Part shown: in pieces, positions 11,201 through 22,548 of the stretch | How positions within the stretch are numbered: position 1 is the first letter of the stretch | Layout of the letters: each line of letters begins with the position of its first letter | NCBI GenBank assembly: GCA_009103225.1 | Contig: RHPI01000810.1 | Location: forward strand, 683,450 to 747,449 | DNA: 64,000 bases | Source: Chlorokybus atmophyticus | Taxonomy: Eukaryota > Streptophyta > Chlorokybophyceae > Chlorokybales > Chlorokybaceae | Direction: 5' to 3' | Program-made: the position numbers and the translations under genes | Notes under the pieces: generated by a model | Databases searched by the model: none | What the model saw: the letters and a program-made list of their open reading frames with translations, nothing else | Told to the model about the DNA's origin: nothing

Positions 11201-14200
11201 TCATTGCTTGCAGTGTGGACTCTCTTGACTTCAGGTTCAGGACTGATGATTGGATTGACAGGACGAAAATGCTCCCGCTATTCCCGCGCTGCTTGCCACA
11301 GGTGCAGTGCATCACTTCCTCATTCAGCAAGGGTTGCGCACCAAAGCCTCCCTTGTTGTGGACACTGCGCAGTGCTTCAGCACTCACCACTTTGCCTGCC
11401 TTGTGGGGTATGGAGCTAGTGCAATCTGCCCTTATGGTGCGCTGGAAACATGCAGGCAATGGGCAGCAAACCCAAAGACTCGGGTATGCTCCGCATGCAG
11501 ACTGCGTTGGATGTTGTAACACTGCCTGTTTGTGCTGGCGTCATGTTATGGATCAGTGTGAATGTGCATAATGTTGATGCCTGGCATCATTTGCAGGGCC
11601 TGATGGAGCGTGGCAAGCTGCCAGAAGTTACTGTCCAGCAGGCACAGAAGAACTTCCAAAAGGCCATCAACTCTGGCCTGCTGAAGATTTTGTCCAAGAT
11701 GGGCATCTCGCTGCTGAGCAGCTACCACGGTGCTCAAATTTTTGAGATCTACGGGCTTGGTGCAGATGTGGTGGACACGGCTTTCAGGGGCAGTGTGTCA
11801 CGCATCGGCGGCATGACGTTCCAAGACCTCGCCAGAGAGTCGTACACCTTCTGGCAGAGTGCTTTCCCAGGCGCCAAAAAGCTGGAGAACTTTGGGTTCA
11901 TTACTGCCAGGCCTACTGGTAAGCTTCTGTAACGCTGAGGTTCAGTCTGCGTGTCTTCAGAGCTCTTGGGCTCATGTTGTTGCGCAGGTGAATACCATGG
12001 CAATAACCCTGACATGTCCAAGCTCCTGCACAAGGCTGTCCGCCAAGGTTCTACGGAAGCATACGAGGCATATCAGGCGCATGTGGCTGGCCGACCCGTC
12101 AATGTACGACATGACAATTGGTGTGATGCTGTGTTGCTTGTGCAACACTTTCTGTAGTCCATTCCTCACCCATTCTTATTCTTTGCACAGGTGCTTCGTG
12201 ATTTGCTGGAGTTGACGAGTGACCGCTCCCCGATCTCTCTTGATGAAGTGGAGTCGGCCACCAGCATTGTAGAGCGTTTCTGCACGGGTGGCATGTCACT
12301 TGGAGCCATTTCCCGTGAGACTCATGAGGCCATCGCCATTGCAATGAACCGCATTGGTGGCAAGTCCAACTCAGGAGAAGGTGGCGAAGATCCCGTGCGC
12401 TGGAAGCACCTGGACGATGTGAGCGAAGACGGGCTGTCTCCCACGTTGCCGCACCTGAAAGGCCTCAAGCAGGGCGATACAGCCACCAGTGCTATTAAGC
12501 AAGTCGCCTCTGGCCGCTTTGGAGTCACTCCCACCTTCCTTGTTAATGCCTCTCAGATCGAGATTAAGATTGCTCAGGGCGCAAAGCCCGGTGAGGGTGG
12601 GCAACTGCCTGGCAAGAAGGTATGATAGCACTGTCTTTGCGCGAGTGAATGGGCTTTTGCTATATCCGGGTTTTTATTTTGTACCCCATGTATGCCTGTG
12701 GTAATGACTCTGAACTGGAGACCTGCCTTTGCAGGTGAGCCCTTACATTGCCATGCTGAGGCGCTCCAAGGCAGGCGTCCCTCTAATCTCTCCTCCTCCT
12801 CACCACGACATCTACTCCATTGAGGATCTGGCCCAGCTGATCTACGACCTACACCAAGTCAACCCTGCTGCAAAGGTCTCCGTGAAGCTGGTTGCTGAAG
12901 CGGGTATTGGCACGGTAGCTAGTGGTGTGGCCAAGGCCAATGCAGACGTCATCCAGATCTCCGGCCACGATGGAGGCACGGGTGCCAGCCCCATCAGTTC
13001 CATCAAGCATGCTGGTGGCCCATGGGAGATGGGTCTTGTGGAGACACACCTGGTGAGTCCCTGCTGTCAATCAACTTGCGCATGTGGTGTGCTTGTGCAA
13101 ATTGGAGAGACTGTCAAGGTTTCCTTAGTATGCTACATGCATCAATCTTGGGATAGCCGTCGTGCACCAATACGTACATGCGCAGGCATTTGAGTATAGC
13201 TTGATAGCATGACAACCATGTGGACATTGATTTGGCAACTCATTAGCAGTGCATGTTCATTGTTGTTGAGGTCCAGTACGACATTGAAATTGTGGCTAAT
13301 GCTCCAAGGCAATCATTGACCTGTAGCTTTGTGTCTTTCAGTCTTTGCTTCAAAATGGTCTTCGCGATCGTGTCGTGCTGCGAGTGGACGGAGGTTTCAA
13401 GAGCGGCTTTGACGTTATGCTGGCGGCAGCAATGGGTGCAGACGAGTTTGGTTTTGGCTCCGTCGCAATGATTGCTACCGGCTGCATCATGGCTCGCATC
13501 TGCCATACCAACAACTGCCCTGTGGGAGTTGCCAGCCAGGTAAGCATAGCGTGCCATGTGTCAATGTGTTCACAATGCATGCTCCCAGTTCTTGTGCTAA
13601 CATGCTTGCGTTATGTACAGCGTGAGGAGCTGCGTGCTCGCTTCCCTGGTGTTCCCGGTGACTTGGTGAACTACTTCTTGTTTGTCGCTGAGGAAGTGCG
13701 CGCATCTCTGGCTGAGCTTGGCTACAAGAGGCTAGATGACATCATCGGGCGATCAGACTTGCTGAAGTCTCGTGGAGTTGAGCTAGCCAAGACTTCCGCC
13801 ATTGACCTGAGCTTCCTGCTATCGCAAACTCCCGTGGAATGTGGGACGAGCTCTGAGCGCCGCGCTCAGCCCGTTCACTCAAACGGACCCGTGTTGGACG
13901 AGGAGCTCCTCGACGATCCGGAGGTGAAGCTGGCCATTGAGGAGGAGCGCCACGTGACCAAGAGCGTGGAGATCACCAATGTGGACCGGTGCGTTGGGGC
14001 GCGCATCGCCGGTGTCATCGCAAAGAAGTACGGTGACACCGGCTTCGCAGGGCAACTCGACATCACATTCACCGGTAGTGCCGGCCAGTCTTTCGGTGCT
14101 TTCATCACTCCTGGCATGAGCCTCAAGCTGGTGGGCGAAAGCAACGACTACGTTGGCAAGGGTGAGTTGTGTTACATGCCAGCAGGTGTTTTCATTGTAT

Positions 14201-14803
14201 ATGCTCTGTGGTAAAGGTTGCTAAGTGCAGTGGTGTTGTGCAGGTATGGCTGGTGGTGAGATCATCATCGTTCCCAAGCCAGAGGCAACATTTGAACCCT
14301 CCAAGTCAGTCATATTAGGTAACACGTGCATGTATGGTGCTACTGGTGGAGTGCTGCTGGCAGCTGGCTGCGCCGGAGAGAGGTTTGCGGTTCGCAACTC
14401 CCTCGGCGAGGCTGTTGTGGAAGGTACCGGCGACCACTGCTGCGAGTACATGACGGGCGGGTGCGTGGTGGTGTTGGGCAAGGTCGGCCGCAACGTTGCT
14501 GCGGGCATGACCGGCGGCCTGGGGTACTTTCTGGACGAGGACAGCACGTTTGAGGCAAAGGTCAACAAGGAGATTGTGACAATGCAGAGGGTGAAGACGG
14601 CCGCGGGTGAGACGCAGCTCCAGCGGCTCATCCAGGCGCACGTGGACAAGACTGGCAGCGCCAAGGGCCAGGCCATCCTAGCGGACTGGGCCAACTACCT
14701 ACCCAAGTTCTGGCAGCTGGTGCCGCCAAGCGAGGCACACACGCCCGAAGCCTCGTCCGAGCTTGGAAGCCTCCCCGCAGAAGCACAGCCCGCTGCTGCT
14801 TAG
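8213..14803 (+). CDS. GLU1: Ferredoxin-dependent glutamate synthase, plastid (Fd-GOGAT)
   Basis: Catalyses 2-oxoglutarate + glutamine + reduced ferredoxin to two glutamates, the second step of the plastid GS/GOGAT cycle. Exons: 8213-8494, 9012-9116, 9222-9435, 9514-10437, 10549-11186, 11262-11483, 11597-11918, 11988-12103, 12191-12619, 12735-13052, 13342-13539, 13621-14161, 14244-14803; about 1622 residues, the usual plant length. Residues 1-109 are transit and propeptide. Cys110 in ERDACGVG is the expected N-terminal nucleophile of the class II amidotransferase domain. The FMN/central domains follow ([30 protein letters not shown]). The 3Fe-4S cysteines are C1238, C1244 and C1249 (C-x5-C-x4-C). 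The C-terminal GXGXG-type helix ends the protein, with no fused NADPH-binding small subunit, so this is the ferredoxin form. Every exon phase joins. Exon 1 and its long intron are the least certain part. Confidence 0.96.
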
Positions 14804-16341
14804 ATTGAAGTTATTTACCCTTGCCTCGTCCTCGCAGCCGACCTCCTGACCACAGGGGCTCATAGGCAATACATGTACAAAAGAACCCTAGGCTCTCCTG
14901 CAGTACTCAAACGATAATGTTGTAAAAGGGTACACGACTGTGTGCCCGGACGCGCTGCTATCCTTGTTCCCTCAAGCTATGCCGCTTCTCGTGTTGGATC
15001 CTTTCTGGCTTTGGCAACAGCAGCCAACCCGTGTTATATCCTTTTAGGCTATGGGTAGGTGTTCAAGCTTGGCTAAGGTCCCCTTACCACCTTCCCCCAA
15101 TGCCCGTATCTGTAGGTCTAATTATAATGAAGATGGTGTTGATGGGGCTGGCCGTGGGTGCGCGATTGTAGCAGAGACTGATAGTAATAAGCCTTGTAGA
15201 GAAGACTGTTGGGCAAATTGGTTGTCGTGAAAAGCCAAAGTGTGTATGATACTGGACTGTCTGCTCTTGCGCGCTGGTGAGAAGCTGGTAGTGCTGTGAA
15301 GTTCTTACACTGATATATATGACCAGTAAAGAGCAGTATGACAACAACACTGGCATAATGCGGGTAGGTTGCGCTGTAGTCTCAGTGGTCGAGCCCTCTT
15401 GTTTGTCTGTGGTTGTTTCAGCAGTAGCTTTTGCGTATGCATATTGGTTCGACATCCCTGCAACGGTTTGCTTCTGCATCTGCCGCGCACTCCATGAACC
15501 AAGTTTCATCATGACAAGAGAGGCTTAATGCCTCGCCGCACTCATCAGTGAAACAAACCGCAACGCAGCGCAGGAGCGGTGAGGGCAGCTCCCTCTCGCA
15601 CTGCCAGGCCAACTCTTGACACTGCATTGGGATGGATGCGATGTCGCCGGCTCGACTTGCTCTGAAATGGTGCAGCTGTTGGTGGTGGTGCAAGGAATCA
15701 GTCCGGTTGCCGTCCCTTGAACTCATGCTGTGCCCTTGTAATGCATCACTCTTGCAAGCACAGTTTTTATAGCTATGTGTATAGGCTACGCAGTGTACGA
15801 CGCGAAGCTTTCAGGCCTTTTGGCTGCTTCAGCCAAGGGGCCATTACAAAACAGCTTAAGCATACTTTGGGTAGTAAGAATAGTTGATGCGTGCGTAAGC
15901 GTTGACATCATCGTCGATATGTGCTAGTAAGCGAGTTGGCGGATTGAGTAAGCTGTACCAAATTCCACTCCGGTAAAGGTACAGCAGGCAGGTGTTTCGC
16001 CGTCGGCGGCGGCGGCGGCGGGCGGCGGTGAGAAGAGTGCTGAGCCCTTGGTCGCAGCGTAGCTTGCTAACCTATTTACGGTGGCAGCCGTTTGCCCTCG
16101 GCGCCTCTGTCACTGTTGCCCCCCCCCAAAATAAGTCTATGAGGTAACAGCAGAGTCGATGACAAGTGTTGCACAGCAGCAGAAGAGTGGAACAGTAGCA
16201 TAGAGTAGCGCATGGTAGTGGAGTAGAGCGCATAGTAGAGCAGTGCACATGTCGGATCAGTAGAGTGCAGAAAAATACAGTGCAGTAGACTGTGTCGAGC
16301 ATAGTTTAGTACTACTGTGGGTGTAGTCTCCTCCCAAAGCT
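14804..16341. other. Intergenic, GOGAT 3' side and TRAPPC6 promoter
   Basis: Contains the 3' UTR of Fd-GOGAT and the upstream region of TRAPPC6. There is a (GGC)n tract near 16005-16025, a nine-C run near 16120, and short GTAGAG/CATAG repeats near 16190-16240. Minus-strand frames at 15084-15726 have no recognised domain. I see no gene here. Confidence 0.5.
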
Positions 16342-18325
16342 ATGGCCCAGCTGGGCGGGCTGACGGCTGCTGCGGCGGCGGCTGCTGCTGCGGCGGGCGG
16401 CCCTCCCGTGCGCGAGGTGGCAGAGTCATGCCTTGAGCTCCTATGCATGCAGGTACGTGAAGTGTGGCCTTTGGGATTTTTCACAAGCACACAGACACAC
16501 AACATAGGCTGCTTGTGGCTAGAATCACACTCTCTCAGAGTACATGGGCAAATAGGACGTCTGGTGAAGTAGAAAAGCACGTAAAATATGGAGTCACTTC
16601 GCTCCTTGCCGCCATGCATATGCCGGATGCTTAGCACAATGCGCAACCTTCCTAGATTTTCTCAACCTCACACACTTTCTCAATCCCACATGTGCCTTTG
16701 CATCGCCAGCCGGTCCTTCATTGCATCCCACCACTGCCGTTGTTATTGTGATTCAACATTGTGCAAAGATGATGACCTTGCTGCTGCTGTTGATGATGTG
16801 TTGGCAATCACATTAACGACACGCCGCAGAGATTTGCAGCAATCCCAGCTTCCACACCGCATTGTCATGCGTTGATTATGTTGTAACCAATGCGTCCATG
16901 TGTGCCAGCTGGCGGTTGGGTGGAAAGTTGGGGGACCAGACTTGGCTGCAAGGAGAGCGGAGGCAATAGGCTTCCAAGTCGGCTCGCAGCTGGCAGAAAG
17001 GTAAACACAAACCTGAAAATGCTGCATTCATTTCACTATGAACGGTTTGACAGTCGCATACAAGTGTGTGCACACGTGAACTTGTGTGTAGGTATACGAA
17101 GGACAGGCTGCGGTTTGTGGATCATTTGGAGGTCATCAAGTTTTTGTGCAAAGAGTTCTGGGCGGAGGTGTTCAAGAAGCAGATAGACAACCTCAAAACC
17201 AACCACAGAGTGAGAGTAAAAGCAAACCCGCAACGACAGACATTGGTCTTAATTCACACGCTGTGATGTACACATTGGTCATTCACGAATGTGCGCAATT
17301 CGCTGCACATTACCACATAAAGACCAACAAATTTCAAGTTGTTGGCTCTTCATTCTGAAAGTTGGTTTAACCACCAACACACACGACAGCTGTATTGCAC
17401 CACACGCAACATTGTGCTACCCCTCTGCAGGGCGTGTTTGTCCTTCACGACAACCGTTTTCGCTGGTTGTCTCACCTCTCCGTGAACCCCCCTCCTCCTC
17501 CCCCTCCTCTCCCCGCTCCGCCCCCCTCCGCATCGTCCCTGCCCCCGCCCGTGCCGTCGACGACGACAGCGGCAGCGGCGGCGGCGGTGGCGACACTTGC
17601 GGCGACGGCGGCGGCGGGCAAACCGCTGCCGGGCGCGCCGCAGACGGCCCTCGCAGCAGCACAAGTGCGTGGGTGTTTGTTGGTTGTATGGTCATGCGCA
17701 CACACATGCACACACAAGTACACTTACACACACTCGATGTGCGTGTGCACATGACTGAGAACTCATGCAGACGGTTGCATGCACGCGTGCGCATACACGC
17801 ACATTGTAGGCACACCCGCACAGTTCAGTACCACCATGTACCACACTTATCACCACTTGCGCGCGCGCGTGCATGCATGTGCAACTCTACGTACACGCAC
17901 ATTCGCATGCGCATGCGCGCCGATGTGCACTTGTTGCAACTGCGCCCACACTTGCGCACACGCGCGCACGAGCACGCACACGCAACTCGGCGGACATGCA
18001 CGCACTCAAGCAGCCCAATGCCTCATGAGATGTTCTTGATGCTGAATACTTCCAACCCCTACAGCAGGCAGCATCTGCTGCTGCGGCGGCGGCCGCGGCG
18101 GCCCCGTTGTTGTTCTTCCCGTGCGGGATCGTGCGCGGGGCGCTGACAGCGTTGGGCGTCCCCTGCACCGTCTCAGCCCAGGTCTCCCAGCTTCCCGCGT
18201 GTAAGTGTGCGCGTGCGCGCGAGCGCGTGTGTGCAGCTCTGGGTCTGCGCTTCCTCAATGACTGACCCGGCATGTAAAATGTGCACATGTTTGCAGGTGA
18301 GTTCACAGTCAAATTGAAAGCCTGA
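16342..18325 (+). CDS. TRAPPC6: TRAPP complex subunit 6 (TRAPPC6/Trs33)
   Basis: A core subunit of the TRAPP tethering complex, which acts as GEF for Rab1/Ypt1-type GTPases in ER-Golgi traffic. Exons: 16342-16452, 16909-17000, 17092-17209, 17431-17664, 18065-18200, 18297-18325; about 239 residues. Matches: EAIGFQVGSQLAER, TKDRLRFVDHLEVIKF, EFWAEVFKKQIDNLKTNH, GVFVLHDNRFRWLSHLS, then PCGIVRGALTALGV and the C-terminal QLPACEFTVKLKA. Normal family length is about 160 residues. The excess comes from an Ala run at the N-terminus and a Pro- and Ala-rich insert of roughly 70 residues between the LSVNP strand and the PCGIVRG segment. A short stretch of the N-terminal helix may be missing between exons 1 and 2, so an unmodelled exon is possible in 16453-16908. 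Confidence 0.9.
17665..18064. repeat. Alternating CA/CG-rich intron
   Basis: The fourth TRAPPC6 intron is packed with (CA)n, (CG)n and GCATGC words, for example near 17700-17750 and 17860-17990. Long alternating purine-pyrimidine tracts of this kind can adopt Z-DNA. No gene is seen. Confidence 0.7.
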
Positions 18326-18400
18326 TGGCGAGAGTAGCCAGTGTAGCACTATGCGTATACTGAGGTACTGCAATATCAAGCACAGCACAACACCGTTGCC

Positions 18401-18821
18401 GTGTTACGTAGACTGCTCTACACAACGCATGAAGTGGGCCATACATTGGGACTGTGCGGTGTGAAGAGAGGAAGATGTGCTACCACGGGCACAAAAGTTA
18501 CGACCACATCATCACGCGCGTACGCACACATGCACGCCACACAGTCACAAAGCAGAGCGCTGAAGGCAAGGGAGGCCACATCCTCAAGGCAGGTTATTGC
18601 AGCCGCAACAAATGAACTGGTGTAGTGCATGCTGCCCGCCGCCTGTGTCACGGCGTAAAGAGAATACATACGGTATAAGGCGGTGTTTGCTTGAATGCAG
18701 ATTCCAATCTTCGATCAGCCACGTTTGCCTTGGCCAGGTGTATACCTTGAGCATGTACACCTCATCTCTCTATGCAGGCCTGCTTAAACCGCAACCGAGG
18801 GGTTTTTGGGTGCTCGAGTGA
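18401..18821 (+). pseudogene. Possible zincin-metalloprotease fragment with short 3' exons
   Basis: An open frame starting near 18370 reads LRRLLYTTHEVGHTLGL, which matches the zinc-binding HExxHxxG helix of metzincin-type proteases. The third ligand (H in HExxHxxGxxH) is absent in the contiguous frame. Two further segments, 18701-18737 and 18778-18821 (TGA), join in phase to read IPIFDQPRLPWPG then LLKPQPRGFWVLE and have good splice borders. I could not link them securely to the HExxH segment. The whole region starts only about 75 bp after the TRAPPC6 stop, so it may equally be 3' UTR. It could be a small real gene, a relic, or chance. Confidence 0.2.
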
Positions 18822-19426
18822 TATGGTATGGGCCGGCTGCTGCACAAGATGCATATGCTTCGCACTCTGTTTCTTGTGCACGCATGCTGCAAAGCAACAG
18901 CAGCGAAAGCAGTCACTGCTTTCTTGATGCCATAGTGATGCAAGCCCCTCTCTCCATTGTGAGTGCCAATACTGCCTTGGCTGTTGCTCTTTTGCAGCAT
19001 GTGTTATACGCAGCTGCAGGGCCCACACTGCTGGTGCCATGGTAGTAGTAGGTGCATGGTGATTTGTAATATTTCATGGTATGTCTAGCAATAACACGCA
19101 CGACAACAGGATGAAGGCACAGTGGTAATACAGCCTCTGGTTTGAGCACATGACCCAGCAGGCATACTGCAGCTGCAAAGGCTACAAACCACCTTTTCCA
19201 TGTGTGCTTTTGACATACATGCGCCACAACACAAGTGGTGATGCCGATATCATAACCGTCTGCCTCCTAGCCGCAACGTACACCACAACACGAATGCCGC
19301 CACAAAACAAGCTCCCGGCACCAATTTCGCACTTGGCTGATCTTTCTGCAGTACACGCATTGCGTAAATCACACTGCAACACACATGCCCCTCGCCGTAA
19401 ACCACAACGGCGTGCTTCTCCAGCTG
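18822..19426. other. Intergenic, 3' side of VMS1
   Basis: Between the weak zincin region and the VMS1 stop. Small frames on both strands are not recognisable. A further C-terminal VMS1 exon could lie here if the exon ending at 19484 is spliced rather than read through to the TAG at 19427. Confidence 0.4.
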
Positions 19427-22122
19427 CTACACAGCTATACTCTGGGTTTCAGCACACAAGACCAAAACAAATATGCGACTGACCCCTTGCACTTGAGCTG
19501 CTTCCGCTATCTCTCGGTTGACTTCTTCTATAGCAGACGCCTCCATTCCAAATCGTGCTTCTCCCCGTAATCTGGCTTCCCTGCGGCGCCGATACCGCTG
19601 CTCCTTGCGCGCTCGTCTACACATGACGACAATGGCATCCACTCAATGCAACCACACCATACTACGCACGAGATGCAAGTTGTGGTGCGTGTGGCAAAAT
19701 TGGCTTTCCTGATCCTGTTTCCATGCAACAGCGGATTGCACATTCGTACCTCATCTCCCTATTCTCGGCTTCTTCCTCCAAGCGTTGCGCCTTCGACAGC
19801 AGTGGCTTTGGTTCCAATAAGTCACTGCCTGCAGCCTTGTCTGCTCGAACAGAGAACAAGCGTCACACAATGGCCAGCACAACATGGCATACGCGCACCC
19901 ATACATGTGCACACGGACGCATACAAACCTTCTTCTCCTCTTGCAGCCTTTACGTGCTCGTCTTGCCCACTGATGCTCGCTTCACTCTTATCAGCTAGAC
20001 TGTCCTGGCCATCCTCGTCTGTTACGCGCTCGATGAACGACAGGCGCTTCCACACCCTCTTCGCTTCACTGTCCAAAATGCAATGCGTCTCATCATACTC
20101 ACTCACAACATACCCACGTGCAAACCCAGTCTGACAACTAGCGTGCTTACTCGAACGTGGGCTTTCTAGTTGTGAACGGCACTCTCCTGACTCTGGCATC
20201 TTTCCTGTCAATGGAAGAATCCTTGTTGCTTTTGTGCTTTCCAAATATGGTCTCGGTATCCGCATGCCCCACGGCAACATAGATCGCCGCCGCCATCTGA
20301 ATGTATTCAGACCACAAGGCGAGCACCGCACGGATGTCGGCTGCCAGACGCGCCTCGTTGTGGCGTCTCAAAGAGGCTCCCGCAGATTTCTTCAAGTGTT
20401 AAAATGTTTCGTTAGAATAGTCAACATTGACCAGGTTTTGCTGTAAGCCACACAGCTATTGTCCCCGTGTAAGACAGCCTGACTAAGGCTGATAGGCTAG
20501 TGTTATAGTAAATCAGTGGACTCCCGTCCAGAGCTAATACAGAGAAGTGAATGAGTGAATGAGTATAACAGTGTGCTATATGCGAGGTGTACTGCACTCG
20601 GAAGAACTGCACGAGATATCAAACATGGTCCCAAACAGTTACCTTGCATGAACACAATTGCTGCCAAATACGTACCGGCTCGTGTCCTGCGCTGCGTCGG
20701 TCTTTTGCGCTCTGTCGTCCGCCCTGCTTCGCGCGAACGACATAGCGTCTGAGCGCCTTGTGCGCGATCACGTGATCGCCATCATCCTCACCGTGTTTGA
20801 CGCCTCCCGTCTTCTGCCTCATACTGAAGACCGCGCCGGCAAAGCGGCCGCCACCACAAAGGAGAACCACCCACAGAAGTGGAGTAGATCGCGCAGTTGT
20901 GTTGGCGGTGGTGATGTTGTTGGTGGTGTTGGCCTGAGTTGTGGCAAAGGAGCTGAGGCGGGACAGGAGCAGAGTTGACCACGCAGAAGCTCCCTGCATT
21001 GAGTCATTGGCTACTGAGACTCAAGCACTCACCTGTTGTTCAGTTATTTGCTTCATCGTCAACGAGTTCAGACATTGTTGCGTCGTCCCAGTTGTGACAA
21101 AGCATACTCACACCTCTGTGTCGCGGGCTTCCTGATCGCCAACAAGTGCGCAGCGCCACATGCGGAAGCGCTCAGCACCTCGTGCAAACATAAGTGTAGG
21201 TTGATGAGAGTGTTGATGCCGGCCGCTGACTGAAGCTTCAGGTTCATCAATATTGTTGTCGTAGTCGCGCTCGTAGTCAAAGTTATAGTTGTAGTCGGCA
21301 TCGACATCCTCGGTATCACCCTCATCTTCATCATCGTCATCAGTCTCCTCATCCTCCTTGTCCCGCGCAAACATGCCATCAAACTCCTCCCTTGCAAGCG
21401 GCGGCTTCCCCAGAGTTTTGCGTCTGAGCTGACCAAACCAGGCACAACAACCAACTGAGACCCATGCCAAACCTGAACTAATCACAGCATGACATTGCAT
21501 AGCGCGTACAGCATAACACAGCATAGCGAGTTTAGCGAAGCAATGCTTACCATTGCATAGCAGAGTAGAATACGCCATAGCATAGAGTAGCCCATAGCAA
21601 TGCATGGCATGGCTCAGCAAAACACACGCACAAGAACAAGCATGATGTACGTTTGCAACGTGCCAGTCGGATTTGTAGTGTGCACGCACAGCCGCAGCGC
21701 CGTCGTCGTCAAGGCCGTCAATGACGAACGGTCCGCATGCGCTGCAGGGGGAGCGCTTGATGCTCTCTGGCTGTGACGACGGTGGTGTCATGGTTGGTGT
21801 GGTTGGAGGCGCTGAGGGTGAAGCTGTTGCAGCAAAACAATTGCATGAGAGGCTGACTTGGCATGCATCGCTTGTCTAACGACTGGTAGGATGAATGTGT
21901 GTTGGGAACAAACGAGCACAGAAAACGGTTAGATAAACACTGAAACAAACATCCGACAACCGTTGGCCTTGCAGATCACGAGCCATAAGCACTCTCCTCA
22001 CCTTCCTCGCCTCGTCCACCTCCGCCGGCATCCACCACGTGCCATCCATCAAAACAACCCGGTACAGCTTGATACAGGAACTTGGGGACTACCGCCGCCA
22101 TACTGCCCATGGCCAGTGCCAT
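19427..22122 (-). CDS. VMS1: VMS1/ANKZF1-like peptidyl-tRNA release factor (VLRF1 domain)
   Basis: VMS1/ANKZF1 releases stalled nascent chains from 60S ribosomes in ribosome quality control and binds Cdc48/p97. Exons (minus): 22122-22002, 21823-21651, 21428-21114, 20993-20676, 20389-20151, 20068-19929, 19840-19750, 19616-19427; about 529 residues. Features in order: C2H2 finger C67-x2-C70...H89-x5-H95 (HYKSDWH); LRRKTLGKPPL; an acidic tract; MFARGAERFRMWRCALVG; the VLRF1 core with GGRFAGAVF, HKALRRYVVRAKQGGRQS (catalytic-loop Gln about 297), SAGASLRRHNEARLAADI and TTRKPTF. A basic C-terminal helix (RRARKEQRYRRRREARL) fits the p97-interacting VIM motif. I see no ankyrin repeats, which animal ANKZF1 has. 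The start ATG at 22122 follows from phase. The C-terminal end is uncertain (possible donor after 19484). Confidence 0.87.
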
Positions 22123-22548
22123 TCCCGCTATGGCACTTGCATGCGTGGCCTGATCAGGCCGCAAAGCCCTAGCCCTAAGCTCTGGCCTGGTGGATGCATC
22201 ATCAACATTTGCAACCGATATCTACGCTTGACGTCATCATCTTTGGAATCGAAAGCTGAACGGATATACGTATGCTGCGACCGGTTGGATGCGATATAGC
22301 GTAAGATTTATATTTTCCCTTGCAGCGTAGGGTGCTGATAGCTAACGTTCATGTCATGTTAGTGAACGCAGCAATGTTGCATGTTAGAATGGAAGTGCAC
22401 TAACGTTAGGATTGGGTCTGAGAGTGTTGGCCAATCAACAGCCACCTTTACTGACGGAGTGTTTGTTGGCGGGAGCGTCGCCGGCGGAGTCGTCGTTGTC
22501 ATCACTGTCACTGTTGTCGCCGTGTACGGTATACGTGTCCTCATCGTC
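22123..22548. promoter_or_regulatory. Shared upstream region of VMS1 (-) and rhodanese-like gene (+)
   Basis: A head-to-head spacer of about 426 bp between two predicted start codons. A degenerate telo-box pair (AAGCCCTAGCCCTAA, 22164-22178) lies about 45 bp upstream of the VMS1 ATG. No TATA box was recognised. Bidirectional promoter activity is inferred from geometry only. Confidence 0.4.
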
